NCBI GenBank assembly: GCA_963922685.1
Contig: CAWUJM010000021.1
Span: 1 to 27,871 of the forward strand
Length of the DNA: 27,871 nucleotides
Direction: 5' to 3'
Origin: JAHDBG01 sp963922685
Lineage (GTDB): Bacteria > Pseudomonadota > Gammaproteobacteria > Chromatiales > Chromatiaceae
Shown: positions 1-8,340 of the stretch, in pieces
Layout of the letters: each line of letters opens with the position of its first letter
Position numbering within the stretch: position 1 is the stretch's first letter
Notes under the pieces: model-generated
The model's database searches: none
What the model saw: only the letters and a program-made list of their open reading frames with translations
Told to the model about the DNA's origin: nothing
Program-made: the position numbers and the translations under genes

Positions 1-18
1 CGTTAGGTCGACTAAATC

Positions 19-60
19 CGGCTTTAAGCCGTAACCTGAAACCACCGGCTTTAGCTGGTG
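19..60. repeat. Two adjacent hairpins, possible IS200/IS605-type end
   Basis: Two short inverted repeats lie side by side. CGGCTT-T-AAGCCG occupies 19-31, and CACCGGC-TTTA-GCTGGTG occupies 43-60 with one G-T type mismatch in the stem. Small hairpins with a CTTTAG-like tip are typical of subterminal structures of IS200/IS605 elements, so this may be the end of such an element whose body is outside the window or lost. No tnpA or tnpB reading frame is visible here. The hairpins could equally act as a terminator for the minus-strand cassette ending at 124. The family assignment is weak. Confidence 0.3.
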
Positions 61-123
61 TAGTATTCATTGTATTTTCAGGCCGAAAGTATTTGTCGAC
101 CAACCCGGAATTCGACTAAGGTC

Positions 124-1077
124 TTAATCGTGACTTGGTTTCTTCTCCAGAGTATTGATACTGATATGAGGCCAGGTTGTACCAAAAAAATCAATGTTTA
201 CGATTTGTGAATATTGTAAAATAAGACGATCACCTGATAACTCATAAATCCAGAACTTGGATTTCATTGAATTTGCCTCGGCGTGTTTTACTATGAAAGG
301 CATATTAGAAATACCAGCTGTTTGATTGCGGGTATCTACTTCCAGTAAAGTTGTACTGCGGATATTTTCTTTTTCTTTGGCTGCTTCTGATTGAAGCAAT
401 GCATTAGGTTTTGTGGGGTCAAAACCCTCAAAGCCAGATAATGATTTAAGTTTACCTTTAAACGGATTATCATGATAATGTTTATAAGGCGCAAGATAAT
501 TCTTTGTGTCAGTGCTAAATGTTAACGGGGTGTTGAATTTTAGTGGTAAACCACTGATTTCATCAATGGAAATGTAATGATCGGAAATATTATGATCGAA
601 GGAGAAGCCTCCTGATGTTCGCGTATCTCTGTATTTGTGTTTACCTATAGCTAAAACGGCGTTACCATGCGGAATAGTAGCCAGTCTAGCGATGTCAACA
701 TCTGGATTTTCCGGATTTTCGCGCATATACAGCCATAGCCCAGTCTCGTGATGAATTTTCTTTTCAGGTTCCTCAGCTTCTCCAACTGCAATTTGTGTTA
801 TTTCTTGTGTATAGGATAGAGCAGCACTGAGTTGATCATATTGTTTTGTTTTATTTTCAATAACACCTCTGTTTGCAACCTCAGAGTCAACAACCTCAAA
901 AGTTAAATCTTCATCATATTGATTCAGCAATAGTCGGTAATCTATTGGTTGATTCTTTCTTTTTGCGAAAGGTAATGCAATCATATTCCAGCCCTTTCCT
1001 TTACTTTCCCATTTGCCAGGCAAATGTTTTAACGGACCCCAGTTATCTGGGTCGACTTTGTTTTCTTTTTTACCCAT
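124..1077 (-). CDS. Heme-binding beta-barrel (nitrobindin/FABP-like) protein, tentative
   Basis: This is a 317-residue protein without a signal peptide or membrane segment. Near the N-terminus it has GKWESKGKGW (about residues 21-30), which resembles the GxWxGxG opening strand of nitrobindin/FABP-like heme-binding beta-barrels. The segment ETGLWLYMRE then DIARLATIPHGNAVLA (about 112-144) resembles the matching central strands of that family. The protein is longer than a simple nitrobindin (about 160-200 residues), so extra segments are present. The ATG is preceded by GGAG at good spacing. It is the last gene of a minus-strand cassette after the ferritin-like and GMC genes, 52 bp downstream of the former. 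If the fold is right it would bind heme or a hydrophobic ligand; function is inference and no partner reaction is known to me. Confidence 0.5.
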   Translation of the reverse strand: MGKKENKVDPDNWGPLKHLPGKWESKGKGWNMIALPFAKRKNQPIDYRLLLNQYDEDLTFEVVDSEVANRGVIENKTKQYDQLSAALSYTQEITQIAVGEAEEPEKKIHHETGLWLYMRENPENPDVDIARLATIPHGNAVLAIGKHKYRDTRTSGGFSFDHNISDHYISIDEISGLPLKFNTPLTFSTDTKNYLAPYKHYHDNPFKGKLKSLSGFEGFDPTKPNALLQSEAAKEKENIRSTTLLEVDTRNQTAGISNMPFIVKHAEANSMKSKFWIYELSGDRLILQYSQIVNIDFFGTTWPHISINTLEKKPSHD

Positions 1078-1129
1078 TTTTTACTCCATGTTAAAGTAAT
1101 TTAAAAGCAGAGGTTTTTTATTTCCAGGA

Positions 1130-2239
1130 TTATACTGTATTTTTTCCTAAATATTCAAATGGTGTGCCAACAGTTTTTCCCGGGTATATAGGTGAGGGTG
1201 TTTTCATCAGTGCAATTGCCTGATTTTTTAAACGCCACATGATTGTTACAGCATTTCTGATCTCCTGTTTGTGTCGTTCTTTTCCGTTAAAAGCAGAATA
1301 AAGATTATTCAGTAAGTCGGTATAGGTCTGATTAAATGCATAAATTGCAGAATGTACCTCAGTGCCTTCGTAATCTGATGCACGAGGGTTATCTGCCATT
1401 GGATAAACTTCTTTCCAGTCAATAGGTATAACAGCCCCTTTGGGAGCTTGTCCGATCTGCTGATCTGCTTTGTAGCGTCGACTATGCTGAATTTCGCGAA
1501 AACGAGCATAGTGTGTACGCATTTGCCAGCCGTCAGCTAATATGTCGCCATCCAGTAATGGTGGTGATACTTCGTTTTCAGATGCACAGACATGCTGTGA
1601 TGCGTTATCTTTTAGTATACACTCGTCCACACCTTCGCCCTGTGCAATGATTTCATCAATAGCTTTCAATGCGGAAGCCTGATCAGTTACTGAAAACAGA
1701 CGACCAGCACCACCATAATATTCGGTTGATGTTATCTGGCAATTTCTTCTTTTTTCTCTGGCTTCACAAAACACATCTTCAGTAGCAAATTTTTTAATCC
1801 CACATATAATCGCTTTGTAAAATTCACCTATTGAGGCATAGCCCTGATCAGGTGCCTCACAGGGCGAATGTGGTTCTTCAATTTTAATGAAGGTTTTTAC
1901 AGACTCCTGAGAAAAACGACGAAGGTGGAGGTTACCGAGATCAGGTAGAAAGAATAATTTACCCGGAAATTGACGAATAATCGGATCTTGCCCGCAGATG
2001 GGTTCTATGCCTGGTTTCCCACCTATAGCATTCAGCACATTGGCGGCTAATGCCATATGCAGCATTTCTTCAATGGCGACAGTCTGAATAATACGTGTAG
2101 CTACGGTATTCTGCCCTTCCACAATAGAATATAAACCAGTCAGATATATCGGGATTGTGGCCAGCTCTAAACCGATCGCAAATTGCAAATGGTTGCGTAG
2201 ATCGTTTAAATCTTTAATAGATTCTTTCTGACAGATCAT
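1130..2239 (-). CDS. Ferritin-like domain protein of the VioB/RebD (iminophenyl-pyruvate dimer synthase) type
   Basis: The 369-residue protein opens with the ferritin-like domain found at the N-terminus of VioB and RebD-type enzymes and in many stand-alone proteins. Likely metal ligands are visible: E25 in FAIGLELATIPIY, E58 and H61 in the EEMLH motif, E139 in SIGEFY, E196 in the AIDEIIAQGEG helix, and H243 plus E249 in HYARFREI. These suggest a non-heme di-metal four-helix bundle. It lacks the large remainder of VioB/RebD, so it is the stand-alone form. It lies 71 bp downstream of the GMC gene on the same strand. Known relatives act with amino-acid-oxidising flavoenzymes; a role downstream of the neighbouring GMC enzyme is inference. 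The family call is firm, the substrate is unknown. Confidence 0.82.
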   Translation of the reverse strand: MICQKESIKDLNDLRNHLQFAIGLELATIPIYLTGLYSIVEGQNTVATRIIQTVAIEEMLHMALAANVLNAIGGKPGIEPICGQDPIIRQFPGKLFFLPDLGNLHLRRFSQESVKTFIKIEEPHSPCEAPDQGYASIGEFYKAIICGIKKFATEDVFCEAREKRRNCQITSTEYYGGAGRLFSVTDQASALKAIDEIIAQGEGVDECILKDNASQHVCASENEVSPPLLDGDILADGWQMRTHYARFREIQHSRRYKADQQIGQAPKGAVIPIDWKEVYPMADNPRASDYEGTEVHSAIYAFNQTYTDLLNNLYSAFNGKERHKQEIRNAVTIMWRLKNQAIALMKTPSPIYPGKTVGTPFEYLGKNTV

Positions 2240-2310
2240 AAGTGTGATGTCCTGTATTTTTGTACGGTATATAATTGTAAAACACTGATAGTTAAGTAAC
2301 TTTTACTACA

Positions 2311-4359
2311 TTATGTATGTTCAGAAGAACACCTTCGTGCCAGTGACAGTAGCGGTTCTCCTTCAAGATATTTATTAATATTTTCGCCTGCCTGTAATGC
2401 CAGAGCAGTCATGGTTAAGGTCGGGTTTGAAGTACCAATAGTCGGCATATTGCCACAGCCGACCATGAATAAATTTTCATGGTCCCAGGATTGTTGGTTA
2501 TGATTAACGACCGAGTCTTCCGGTGAAAAACCCATACGGTGGGTGCCTGCAACATGGCCAGCGCCTTCGTAGGCGTAGCCTTTGCCTTCATAAATCACAT
2601 AACCTGGTTTTGATTTGGCATAGTGCGTGTAATCTGTACCAGGATAAAATTCTGCAAAAGCAGGTTCACATTTTGGTTTCTGATCATCGTCTTTTGCATA
2701 GACTGATTTTGTTATGCCTAAGTCCTTATGAATCTTCCGGGATACTTCCCGGGCTTGTTTCATAGCAGCTTTGACATAGCCGGGCACATTATAGCTGATC
2801 ACCGGGCGATGATTGCCTAACTGGTCTTTGTATTTTTCATCAATAGTAACGCGATTATTTTGATCCGGAATCTGTTCAAATTCCCAGGCAATACGGAACT
2901 GACGGGGTAGTACTTCATTTAACTTTTTACGCAGGTCTGAGCCCCATGTAAGTGATTTGCTGTTTTTTGCTGGCTCCGACTGCTGTAATAGTGAGTCAAA
3001 TGTAGAGTATGGTGCGCCGTCCGGAAAGCTCCAGCCCCAGTTACCGATTTCTACTCTGAATGCAGCATGCTTGCTCCGGAAAGCACCGTCTCTGAATGTC
3101 GGTATACCAGATGTCGAACCAGGTCCGCGATAAGCACCGATCTTATCCTTCAACAACCCCCAGGTCAGTATAATCGGATGGTCCATTAAATTACGACCTA
3201 CCTGATCACTTGAGTTGGCTACACCAGAGGCTAATAATAATTTAGCATTTTCAATGGCATGAGCTGCCAGAACAAACACCTTACCCTTTAGTTTAACTGC
3301 CTCATATGCTCCGGAGGACTCATCCCGATATTGTTTGCATTCTATATAATCAATTTTATTTTTACAGTTGGTATTTTCAGAATAAATTTTTGAGGCAACT
3401 GTTTGCGTGATAATGTCAACCTGAATATTTTTGTTTTGATTTTTACCATAATCGCGTTGCAGCGCATTCAGTGTTTTCAGTGCATTATATTTTGCCTGCA
3501 CAGGACAAATCGGTATGCAGCTGGAGTTACCCTCGCAACGCTGACCTTGCGACGAGTTGCCAACCGCACCAACAGGTGTATAACTACCTCGCGGTGTCGA
3601 ATTGCGTGCTGCCGGTGTGCTTGTGACTTTAATTTTAAAGTTTTCTTCAGGATCAGAAAATTTGACTTCTGTCTTATGCAGTTTTTTACTTAGGTAGGTA
3701 TCTAAATAGCTTTGTGGCACACTTTCCATCGGGTAGTCGTAATTGCAACCGAAATATTCTTCTCTTTGTTGTTTTGTTTTTACTCCCGGGTAATGTTGAT
3801 CTGCTACGTTAGCAGAAACACCGATGATCTCATGTTCGGCTTCTTCATAATATTTTTTCAGATCCTGATATGTGATTGGCCAGTCAACACCATGGCCATA
3901 GCGTGTTTTCAGTTCAAAGTCACTGGGTAGCATGCGCGGGGTTGTTCCCAACCAGTGCAGAGTGGTTCCTCCCAACGCTCTGGTATAAGAGCTTAAGAAA
4001 GGTAGTGGGCCTCTTTGTACCAGATAACCTGATCTACTGGAAATTCTTTCATTTTCTTCTGCTTTCCCGGTCATCTGTTTTGCATCAGTTTCATTCGGTT
4101 GCGGTGCATTCGGGTTATCGGCGTAAGGTGAGTTGGGTAACTTAGCCTTCTTTTTATGGTAAGCTAATACATGCGACATATATTTATCAGCACTCATGCC
4201 GGTATTGCGGCCTGCTTCTACGATAGCTATTTTTAATTTACGGTTTGGCTGAGCCTTTGCCTCTTTGATAATTTTTTTTGCCACTGTGGCACCGGCTATT
4301 CCGCCGCCGATAATAACGACGTCATATTCCAGATATTCTGATTCTACACTACAATTCAT
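2311..4359 (-). CDS. GMC family FAD-dependent dehydrogenase, large (catalytic) subunit
   Basis: The 682-residue flavoprotein has an N-terminal Rossmann FAD motif (GGGIAG, residues 18-23), the GMC segment around ALGGTTLHWLG (128-138), and a C-terminal GMC domain with GTHRMG (H607) and TSNPTLTMTALALQ (N645), the expected catalytic His/Asn pair. Residues C275, C281 and C285 form CX5CX3C followed by Pro. That spacing matches the [3Fe-4S] cysteines of FAD-glucose dehydrogenase and related gluconate/sorbitol dehydrogenases, so electrons probably leave through a cluster rather than directly to O2. Start: ATG with AGGAG seven bases upstream. The upstream gene is the matching small subunit; downstream is a ferritin-like protein. 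No cytochrome c subunit is present in the window, so the acceptor is unclear. Substrate cannot be named from sequence. Confidence 0.88.
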   Translation of the reverse strand: MNCSVESEYLEYDVVIIGGGIAGATVAKKIIKEAKAQPNRKLKIAIVEAGRNTGMSADKYMSHVLAYHKKKAKLPNSPYADNPNAPQPNETDAKQMTGKAEENERISSRSGYLVQRGPLPFLSSYTRALGGTTLHWLGTTPRMLPSDFELKTRYGHGVDWPITYQDLKKYYEEAEHEIIGVSANVADQHYPGVKTKQQREEYFGCNYDYPMESVPQSYLDTYLSKKLHKTEVKFSDPEENFKIKVTSTPAARNSTPRGSYTPVGAVGNSSQGQRCEGNSSCIPICPVQAKYNALKTLNALQRDYGKNQNKNIQVDIITQTVASKIYSENTNCKNKIDYIECKQYRDESSGAYEAVKLKGKVFVLAAHAIENAKLLLASGVANSSDQVGRNLMDHPIILTWGLLKDKIGAYRGPGSTSGIPTFRDGAFRSKHAAFRVEIGNWGWSFPDGAPYSTFDSLLQQSEPAKNSKSLTWGSDLRKKLNEVLPRQFRIAWEFEQIPDQNNRVTIDEKYKDQLGNHRPVISYNVPGYVKAAMKQAREVSRKIHKDLGITKSVYAKDDDQKPKCEPAFAEFYPGTDYTHYAKSKPGYVIYEGKGYAYEGAGHVAGTHRMGFSPEDSVVNHNQQSWDHENLFMVGCGNMPTIGTSNPTLTMTALALQAGENINKYLEGEPLLSLARRCSSEHT

Positions 4360-4517
4360 ATTTTATCTCCTTGGGAACGTTATATTTTTCGGGGTATTTA
4401 TGTTGTATATTAAGTATGGTTATGACTTCCTGCCAGATTCAGGAAATAATGGAAGCTTTGGTTTTCCTGATTCCGTTTTCAGTGATGACTGTATGTGTCG
4501 GCGCGAGGTGTGCCGTA

Positions 4518-5003
4518 TTAGCTTCTGTTACTCAATAATGATTCCGGATTAACAGACCAGGCACCAAAGCCTTGTTGTTTTGCTCCCATCGGATGTGCTC
4601 CGGCTGCAATCCATATCAGACTTTCCTGATAAGACTGCGGGCTGACAATGTGGTCTACGTCAAATGACGTGGCACCATAAACATTGCGCCACTCTTGTGG
4701 TAGCTGTTTCCATTCACCGAGATACCAGAGACGAATGATATTTCTGGCAACCGGACCATAGCGCTCATTATGAAGAATAGAATATTCTATATCATCTTCT
4801 GTGTTTGGCAGGTCATGGTAAGCAGCCAGAAATTGCCCCATTTCCCGCTCACCTATGATCAGGTTGATTTTGTCATAGTAAACTTCCAGCATGCCAGTGC
4901 CTGATAGCTCTGTTTCTGAAAATCCGCTTAAATGAGCCGATAGATCTGAAAAGATTGCCAGTGCCTTTAGTTTCCCCTGACTGTCTGAACTATTTTTCTC
5001 CAA
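4518..5003 (-). CDS. FAD-SLDH family small subunit of GMC dehydrogenase
   Basis: This 161-residue protein matches the small subunit family of membrane-bound FAD sorbitol/gluconate-type dehydrogenases: LSAHLSGF near the start, the RNIIRLWYLGEW segment (about 96-107), and IWIAAGAHPMGAKQQGFGAW near the C-terminus. In known enzymes this subunit helps fold and export the GMC subunit and usually carries a twin-arginine signal. Here the N-terminus (MEKNSSDSQGKLKALAIF) shows no RR motif, so either the complex is cytoplasmic or the leader was lost. The start is TTG, supported by AGGAG seven bases upstream and the lack of a closer ATG in frame. It heads the four-gene cassette, about 158 bp before the GMC gene. 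Confidence 0.8.
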   Translation of the reverse strand: MEKNSSDSQGKLKALAIFSDLSAHLSGFSETELSGTGMLEVYYDKINLIIGEREMGQFLAAYHDLPNTEDDIEYSILHNERYGPVARNIIRLWYLGEWKQLPQEWRNVYGATSFDVDHIVSPQSYQESLIWIAAGAHPMGAKQQGFGAWSVNPESLLSNRS

Positions 5004-5130
5004 TGTTTTTCTCCTTATAAAATGCAGGCCATCTTCATTTAACTGTGAGCTGGCGAGTTAAAGATCAGTCGACAATACTTTTTTATTTTCTGCGGTATTT
5101 GCAAAAAAAAGGACCTGATTATAACCTATA

Positions 5131-6198
5131 TTAGTAACTTCGGGCAACCCGGCTGGTTATGCCGGTAAATAACGTATAAGGCAGGGTTTGTGCCCAGATG
5201 GCAACCTGGTCTGCTGGCAGGCCTTGGCCCCATAGTGTGACCTGGTCACCAATCCGGGCCGGGATATCAGTCAGGTCGATGCTCAGCATGTCCATTGAAA
5301 TGCGACCGACGATACGTGCCGGTTGCTGGTTGATCAGAACGTACGCATCCTCTGAGATATTACGTGGGTAGCCATCACCATAGCCGATGCCGACCATGCC
5401 GATCCGATGGGTCTGGTGTGCCTGCCAGATACCGTTATAGCCGACCCGGTCACCGGCCTGTATCTGGCGTAGTGCCAGTAAAGGCGCGGTGAGTGTCATG
5501 ACCGGTTGCAGTCCGTAGCGGTTATCTGCCTGTGTGGGATCCGGCGCAGCACCATACAGCATCAGACCGGGGCGCACCCAGTCAGCATGACTGGCGGGCC
5601 AGTGCAGGATCCCGGCAGAATTGGCAATGGTCTGTGGCAGATCGTATCGTTTGCGTAGTGTTGCCATCTGATCCAATTGTTGCTGCACACTAGTGTCAGT
5701 CGGGTCATTCGCGTTGGCCAGGTGGGTCATCAGGCCGATCAGCCGACTGTGTTCGCAGTAGCGTAATTGTTGTACTGCCGTATCGACCTCAGTCGGTGCC
5801 AGCCCCAACCGATGCATCCCGGTATTCACCTTCAGCCAGCAGCGGACCGGTTGCCGGGTGTGACGTAATAGTGTGATCTGGGATGCCTGGTGGACCACCA
5901 GTTGCAGGTTCAGATGAGCGGCCAGGTTCAGTTCTTCCCGGTCATTCACGCCTTCCAGCAGCAGGATATTGGTTGTGATATCTGCCTCACGCAGGCTCAC
6001 GGCTTCATGCAGGCGTGCTACGGCGAGCATGTTAACCTGATCCTGCACGGCCTGTGCGACCAGTAGCAGGCCATGTCCATACGCATCTGCCTTGATCACG
6101 GCGATGATCCGGCGTCCGGGTGCCAGCTGGCGTACCCGGGCCAGGTTATGTTGCAGGGCGTGCAGATCAATGCTGGCCTGCGGGCGCCAGTCGGTCAC
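5131..6198 (-). CDS. alr: Alanine racemase
   Basis: PLP-dependent interconversion of L- and D-alanine, feeding peptidoglycan precursor synthesis in the cytoplasm. The PLP lysine is K36 in AVIKADAYGHG and the second catalytic base is Y254 in RVGYNGIW; GYGDGYPR and GRISMDMLSIDL further support the family. Length 355 residues is normal. The start is GTG, overlapping the dnaB stop as GTGA, which implies translational coupling; dnaB-alr is a common gammaproteobacterial order. The 3' end is followed on the minus strand by a run of eight T at about 5103-5110, a possible weak termination site, but I see no strong stem directly before it. Confidence 0.97.
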   Translation of the reverse strand: MTDWRPQASIDLHALQHNLARVRQLAPGRRIIAVIKADAYGHGLLLVAQAVQDQVNMLAVARLHEAVSLREADITTNILLLEGVNDREELNLAAHLNLQLVVHQASQITLLRHTRQPVRCWLKVNTGMHRLGLAPTEVDTAVQQLRYCEHSRLIGLMTHLANANDPTDTSVQQQLDQMATLRKRYDLPQTIANSAGILHWPASHADWVRPGLMLYGAAPDPTQADNRYGLQPVMTLTAPLLALRQIQAGDRVGYNGIWQAHQTHRIGMVGIGYGDGYPRNISEDAYVLINQQPARIVGRISMDMLSIDLTDIPARIGDQVTLWGQGLPADQVAIWAQTLPYTLFTGITSRVARSY

Positions 6199-7619
6199 AG
6201 ACTTGTCTCGTAGGTATCCTGAGCGAAGTTATCAAACCGGGTGTACTGACCCTGAAAGGTCAGGTAAACGGTGCCGATCGGGCCGTTGCGTTGTTTGCTG
6301 ATGATGATTTCGGCTTTCCCTTTGTCCTGAGTATCTTCGTTGTATACTTCATCCCGGTAAATAAAGGTGATCAGGTCCGCATCCTGCTCAATCGCACCCG
6401 ACTCACGCAGATCGGACATCACCGGGCGTTTGTTCGGGCGTTGTTCCAGCGAGCGGTTCAGTTGTGACAGGGCAATGACCGGCACATTCAGCTCCTTCGC
6501 CATCGCCTTTAACGAGCGCGAGATGGTGGACAGTTCGGTGGCGCGGTTTTCTTTGTTATCCGCTGCCTGCATCAGTTGCAGATAATCAATGATCACCAGA
6601 CCGAGTGCCTTGTGCTCACGTTGCAGGCGGCGGCAGCGGGCACGCAGTTCGGTCGGGTTCAGGGCTGGTGTGTCATCAATAAATAATTTTGCCTGACTGA
6701 GCAGATTGACTGCTGAGGTGATGCGTGGCCAGTCATCGTCATTCAGTTTACCGGAACGAATGGACTGCTGGTTGATGCGTCCGAGCGAGGATAACATCCG
6801 TAACACCAGTTGTTCGCCCGGCATTTCCATCGAAAAAATGGCTACCGGCAGCTTAGTTGACAGGGCGACATATTCAGCGATATTCATGGCGAAGCTGGTC
6901 TTGCCCATGGATGGGCGTCCGGCCACGATGATCAGGTCGGCGTTCTGCAGGCCCAGTGTCTTGTGGTCAAAATCATGAAAGCCGCTGGCCAGTCCGGTCA
7001 GTTCCTTACCACTGCTGAACAGTTCTTCAATCCGGTCAATGGTTGCGGCGAGTAGTGTATTGACCGGCTTGAATCCGGCTCGCCCGCGCGCATGTTGCTC
7101 TGCGATCCGGAATACTTCCGCTTCGGCCAGATCCAGCAGTTCATTTACCCGGCGGCCCTGTGGACGATATCCGCTTTCGGCAATCTGATTTCCGACCTGA
7201 ATCAGTTGCCGCGTGACCGAATGCTCGCGTACGATGCGGGCATAGGAGGGCACGTTAGACGCATCCGGGGTATCGTTTGCCAGGGCACCCAGATACGGCA
7301 TCCCGCCGACATCGTCCAGCTGGTTGCTGCGCTCCAGTGATTCGGCAAGCGTGACGATATCAAATGGCTGGTCGTCTTCGTCCAGTTGCCGGATCGCAGC
7401 GAACAGGAGCTGGTGTTCACGCCGGTAAAAATCTTCTGCGACCACCTGATCCGCGATCTTTTCCCACGCCTGATTATTCAGCATCAGACCGCCCAGTACA
7501 GCCTGTTCTGCCGGAATGGAATGGGGTGGCACACGCAGTGCATCCACATCCGGGTCGCCACTCGGCGGAATGGGTTCTTCTGCATGTGGTGGTATTTCGT
7601 CAATCAGGTCGCTGGACAT
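6195..7619 (-). CDS. dnaB: Replicative DNA helicase DnaB
   Basis: Hexameric 5'-3' helicase of the replisome. The N-terminal DnaB domain (about 30-135) begins with PPHSIPAEQAVLGGLML. The C-terminal RecA-like ATPase has Walker A GRPSMGKT (234-241), Walker B with D345 in LVIIDYLQLM, and the SKQRNGPIG motif near the end. Length 474 residues is typical. The gene usually upstream in related genomes (rplI) is absent; instead the upstream stretch holds a relic and a MITE-like element. A clear Shine-Dalgarno for the ATG at 7619 is not obvious. Confidence 0.97.
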   Translation of the reverse strand: MSSDLIDEIPPHAEEPIPPSGDPDVDALRVPPHSIPAEQAVLGGLMLNNQAWEKIADQVVAEDFYRREHQLLFAAIRQLDEDDQPFDIVTLAESLERSNQLDDVGGMPYLGALANDTPDASNVPSYARIVREHSVTRQLIQVGNQIAESGYRPQGRRVNELLDLAEAEVFRIAEQHARGRAGFKPVNTLLAATIDRIEELFSSGKELTGLASGFHDFDHKTLGLQNADLIIVAGRPSMGKTSFAMNIAEYVALSTKLPVAIFSMEMPGEQLVLRMLSSLGRINQQSIRSGKLNDDDWPRITSAVNLLSQAKLFIDDTPALNPTELRARCRRLQREHKALGLVIIDYLQLMQAADNKENRATELSTISRSLKAMAKELNVPVIALSQLNRSLEQRPNKRPVMSDLRESGAIEQDADLITFIYRDEVYNEDTQDKGKAEIIISKQRNGPIGTVYLTFQGQYTRFDNFAQDTYETSL

Positions 7620-7661
7620 AGGTGCTATCAGGCGGGTCTGTGGTGGGGGTTTGTAAAAGAG

Positions 7662-7813
7662 TCAGTGCAATACAGTTGTATGGCGACTCGTTGTAGTGTC
7701 CTGGCATATGTTTTTTCTGTTTGTTGCGTCTCGAATGGCCTTTTCTGTATTGTCATCCTGTAGTTCAAATTCATCCAGAAGATAGACATTATTCTGTTTG
7801 ACATGCAACTGGC
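7662..7813 (-). pseudogene. Short open relic of unknown protein cut by MITE-like element
   Basis: On the minus strand this stretch is open for about 49 codons up to a TGA at 7662-7664 and reads, in part, QNNVYLLDEFELQDDN followed by TEKAIRDATNR. It has no start codon of its own and its upstream end coincides with the left terminus of the MITE-like element at 7814. It could be the 3' end of a gene truncated by the insertion or chance coding in a short gap. I do not recognise the family. Confidence 0.22.
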
Positions 7814-7944
7814 CGGTGGTGGGTCAGATGTGTTGTGGATACAAATGTCAAGCTGAAAATTACATATAGCATCTTGAAAAACCAGTACTTTTATTTGTGA
7901 TTTCCAATTGATTTACACAAAAACACATCTTTGACCCACTACCC
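7814..7944. mobile_element. MITE-like element with terminal inverted repeats (131 bp)
   Basis: The ends are inverted repeats. The left end (7814-7834) reads CGGTGGTGGGTCAGATGTG and onward. The right end (7921-7944), read on the minus strand, starts GGGTAGTGGGTCAAAGATGT. They match over about 20 bases apart from a two-base indel and a few changes. The interior is AT-rich and non-coding. The right end abuts the truncated gluQ gene exactly where its reading frame is lost. The outer GGGTAGTGG is shared with the ends of the IS1-family relic at 25794-26447, so a related transposase may have moved it. No clear target-site duplication is visible, which fits an insertion followed by a deletion. Confidence 0.55.
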
Positions 7945-8268
7945 TACAGCCGTTGTTGCAGATAGACCTGGCGGCAGCTGCTCTCGAGTAAATCGGTGCC
8001 GCGTATCACACAGGGCGGCAAGGTAGGCAGACTGGTGCTGATATTGTACGGGTTCCTGCCAGCGGAATCCCAGTTGGCGTAATGTCCGGATAATCTGCGC
8101 GGTAGCGTCCGGACGGCAACGCGCCTGATCAATGTCATCTATCCGTAACAGCCAGTCTCCCTGATGCTGCCGGGCTTCCAGAAAGCTCGCCATCGCCGTG
8201 ACCAGTGAGCCCAGATGCAGTGGCCCGCTTGGCGTGGGCGCAAAGCGTCCCCGGTAGGATACAGGCAT
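7945..8268 (-). pseudogene. gluQ: Glutamyl-Q tRNA(Asp) synthetase, 5' fragment
   Basis: The first roughly 90 residues match GluQRS, a truncated GluRS paralogue that glutamylates queuosine in tRNA(Asp): RGRFAPTPSGPLHLGSLVTA carries the class I HIGH-equivalent motif (HLGS), followed by WLLRIDDIDQAR and LRQLGFRWQEPVQYQ. A full protein is about 290-300 residues; here the frame runs into the MITE-like element at 7944 and the KMSKS half is missing. Residues after about 90 no longer look like the family, so additional decay or a small rearrangement precedes the junction. AGGAG precedes the ATG. The usual upstream neighbour dksA is not present. Confidence 0.8.
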
Positions 8269-8340
8269 GGTTGCTTCTCCTGTTCAGCACCCGCACCTGC
8301 AGGGCCACCTGAACTAAAAATCGTAAGTAGCATAAGCCCG

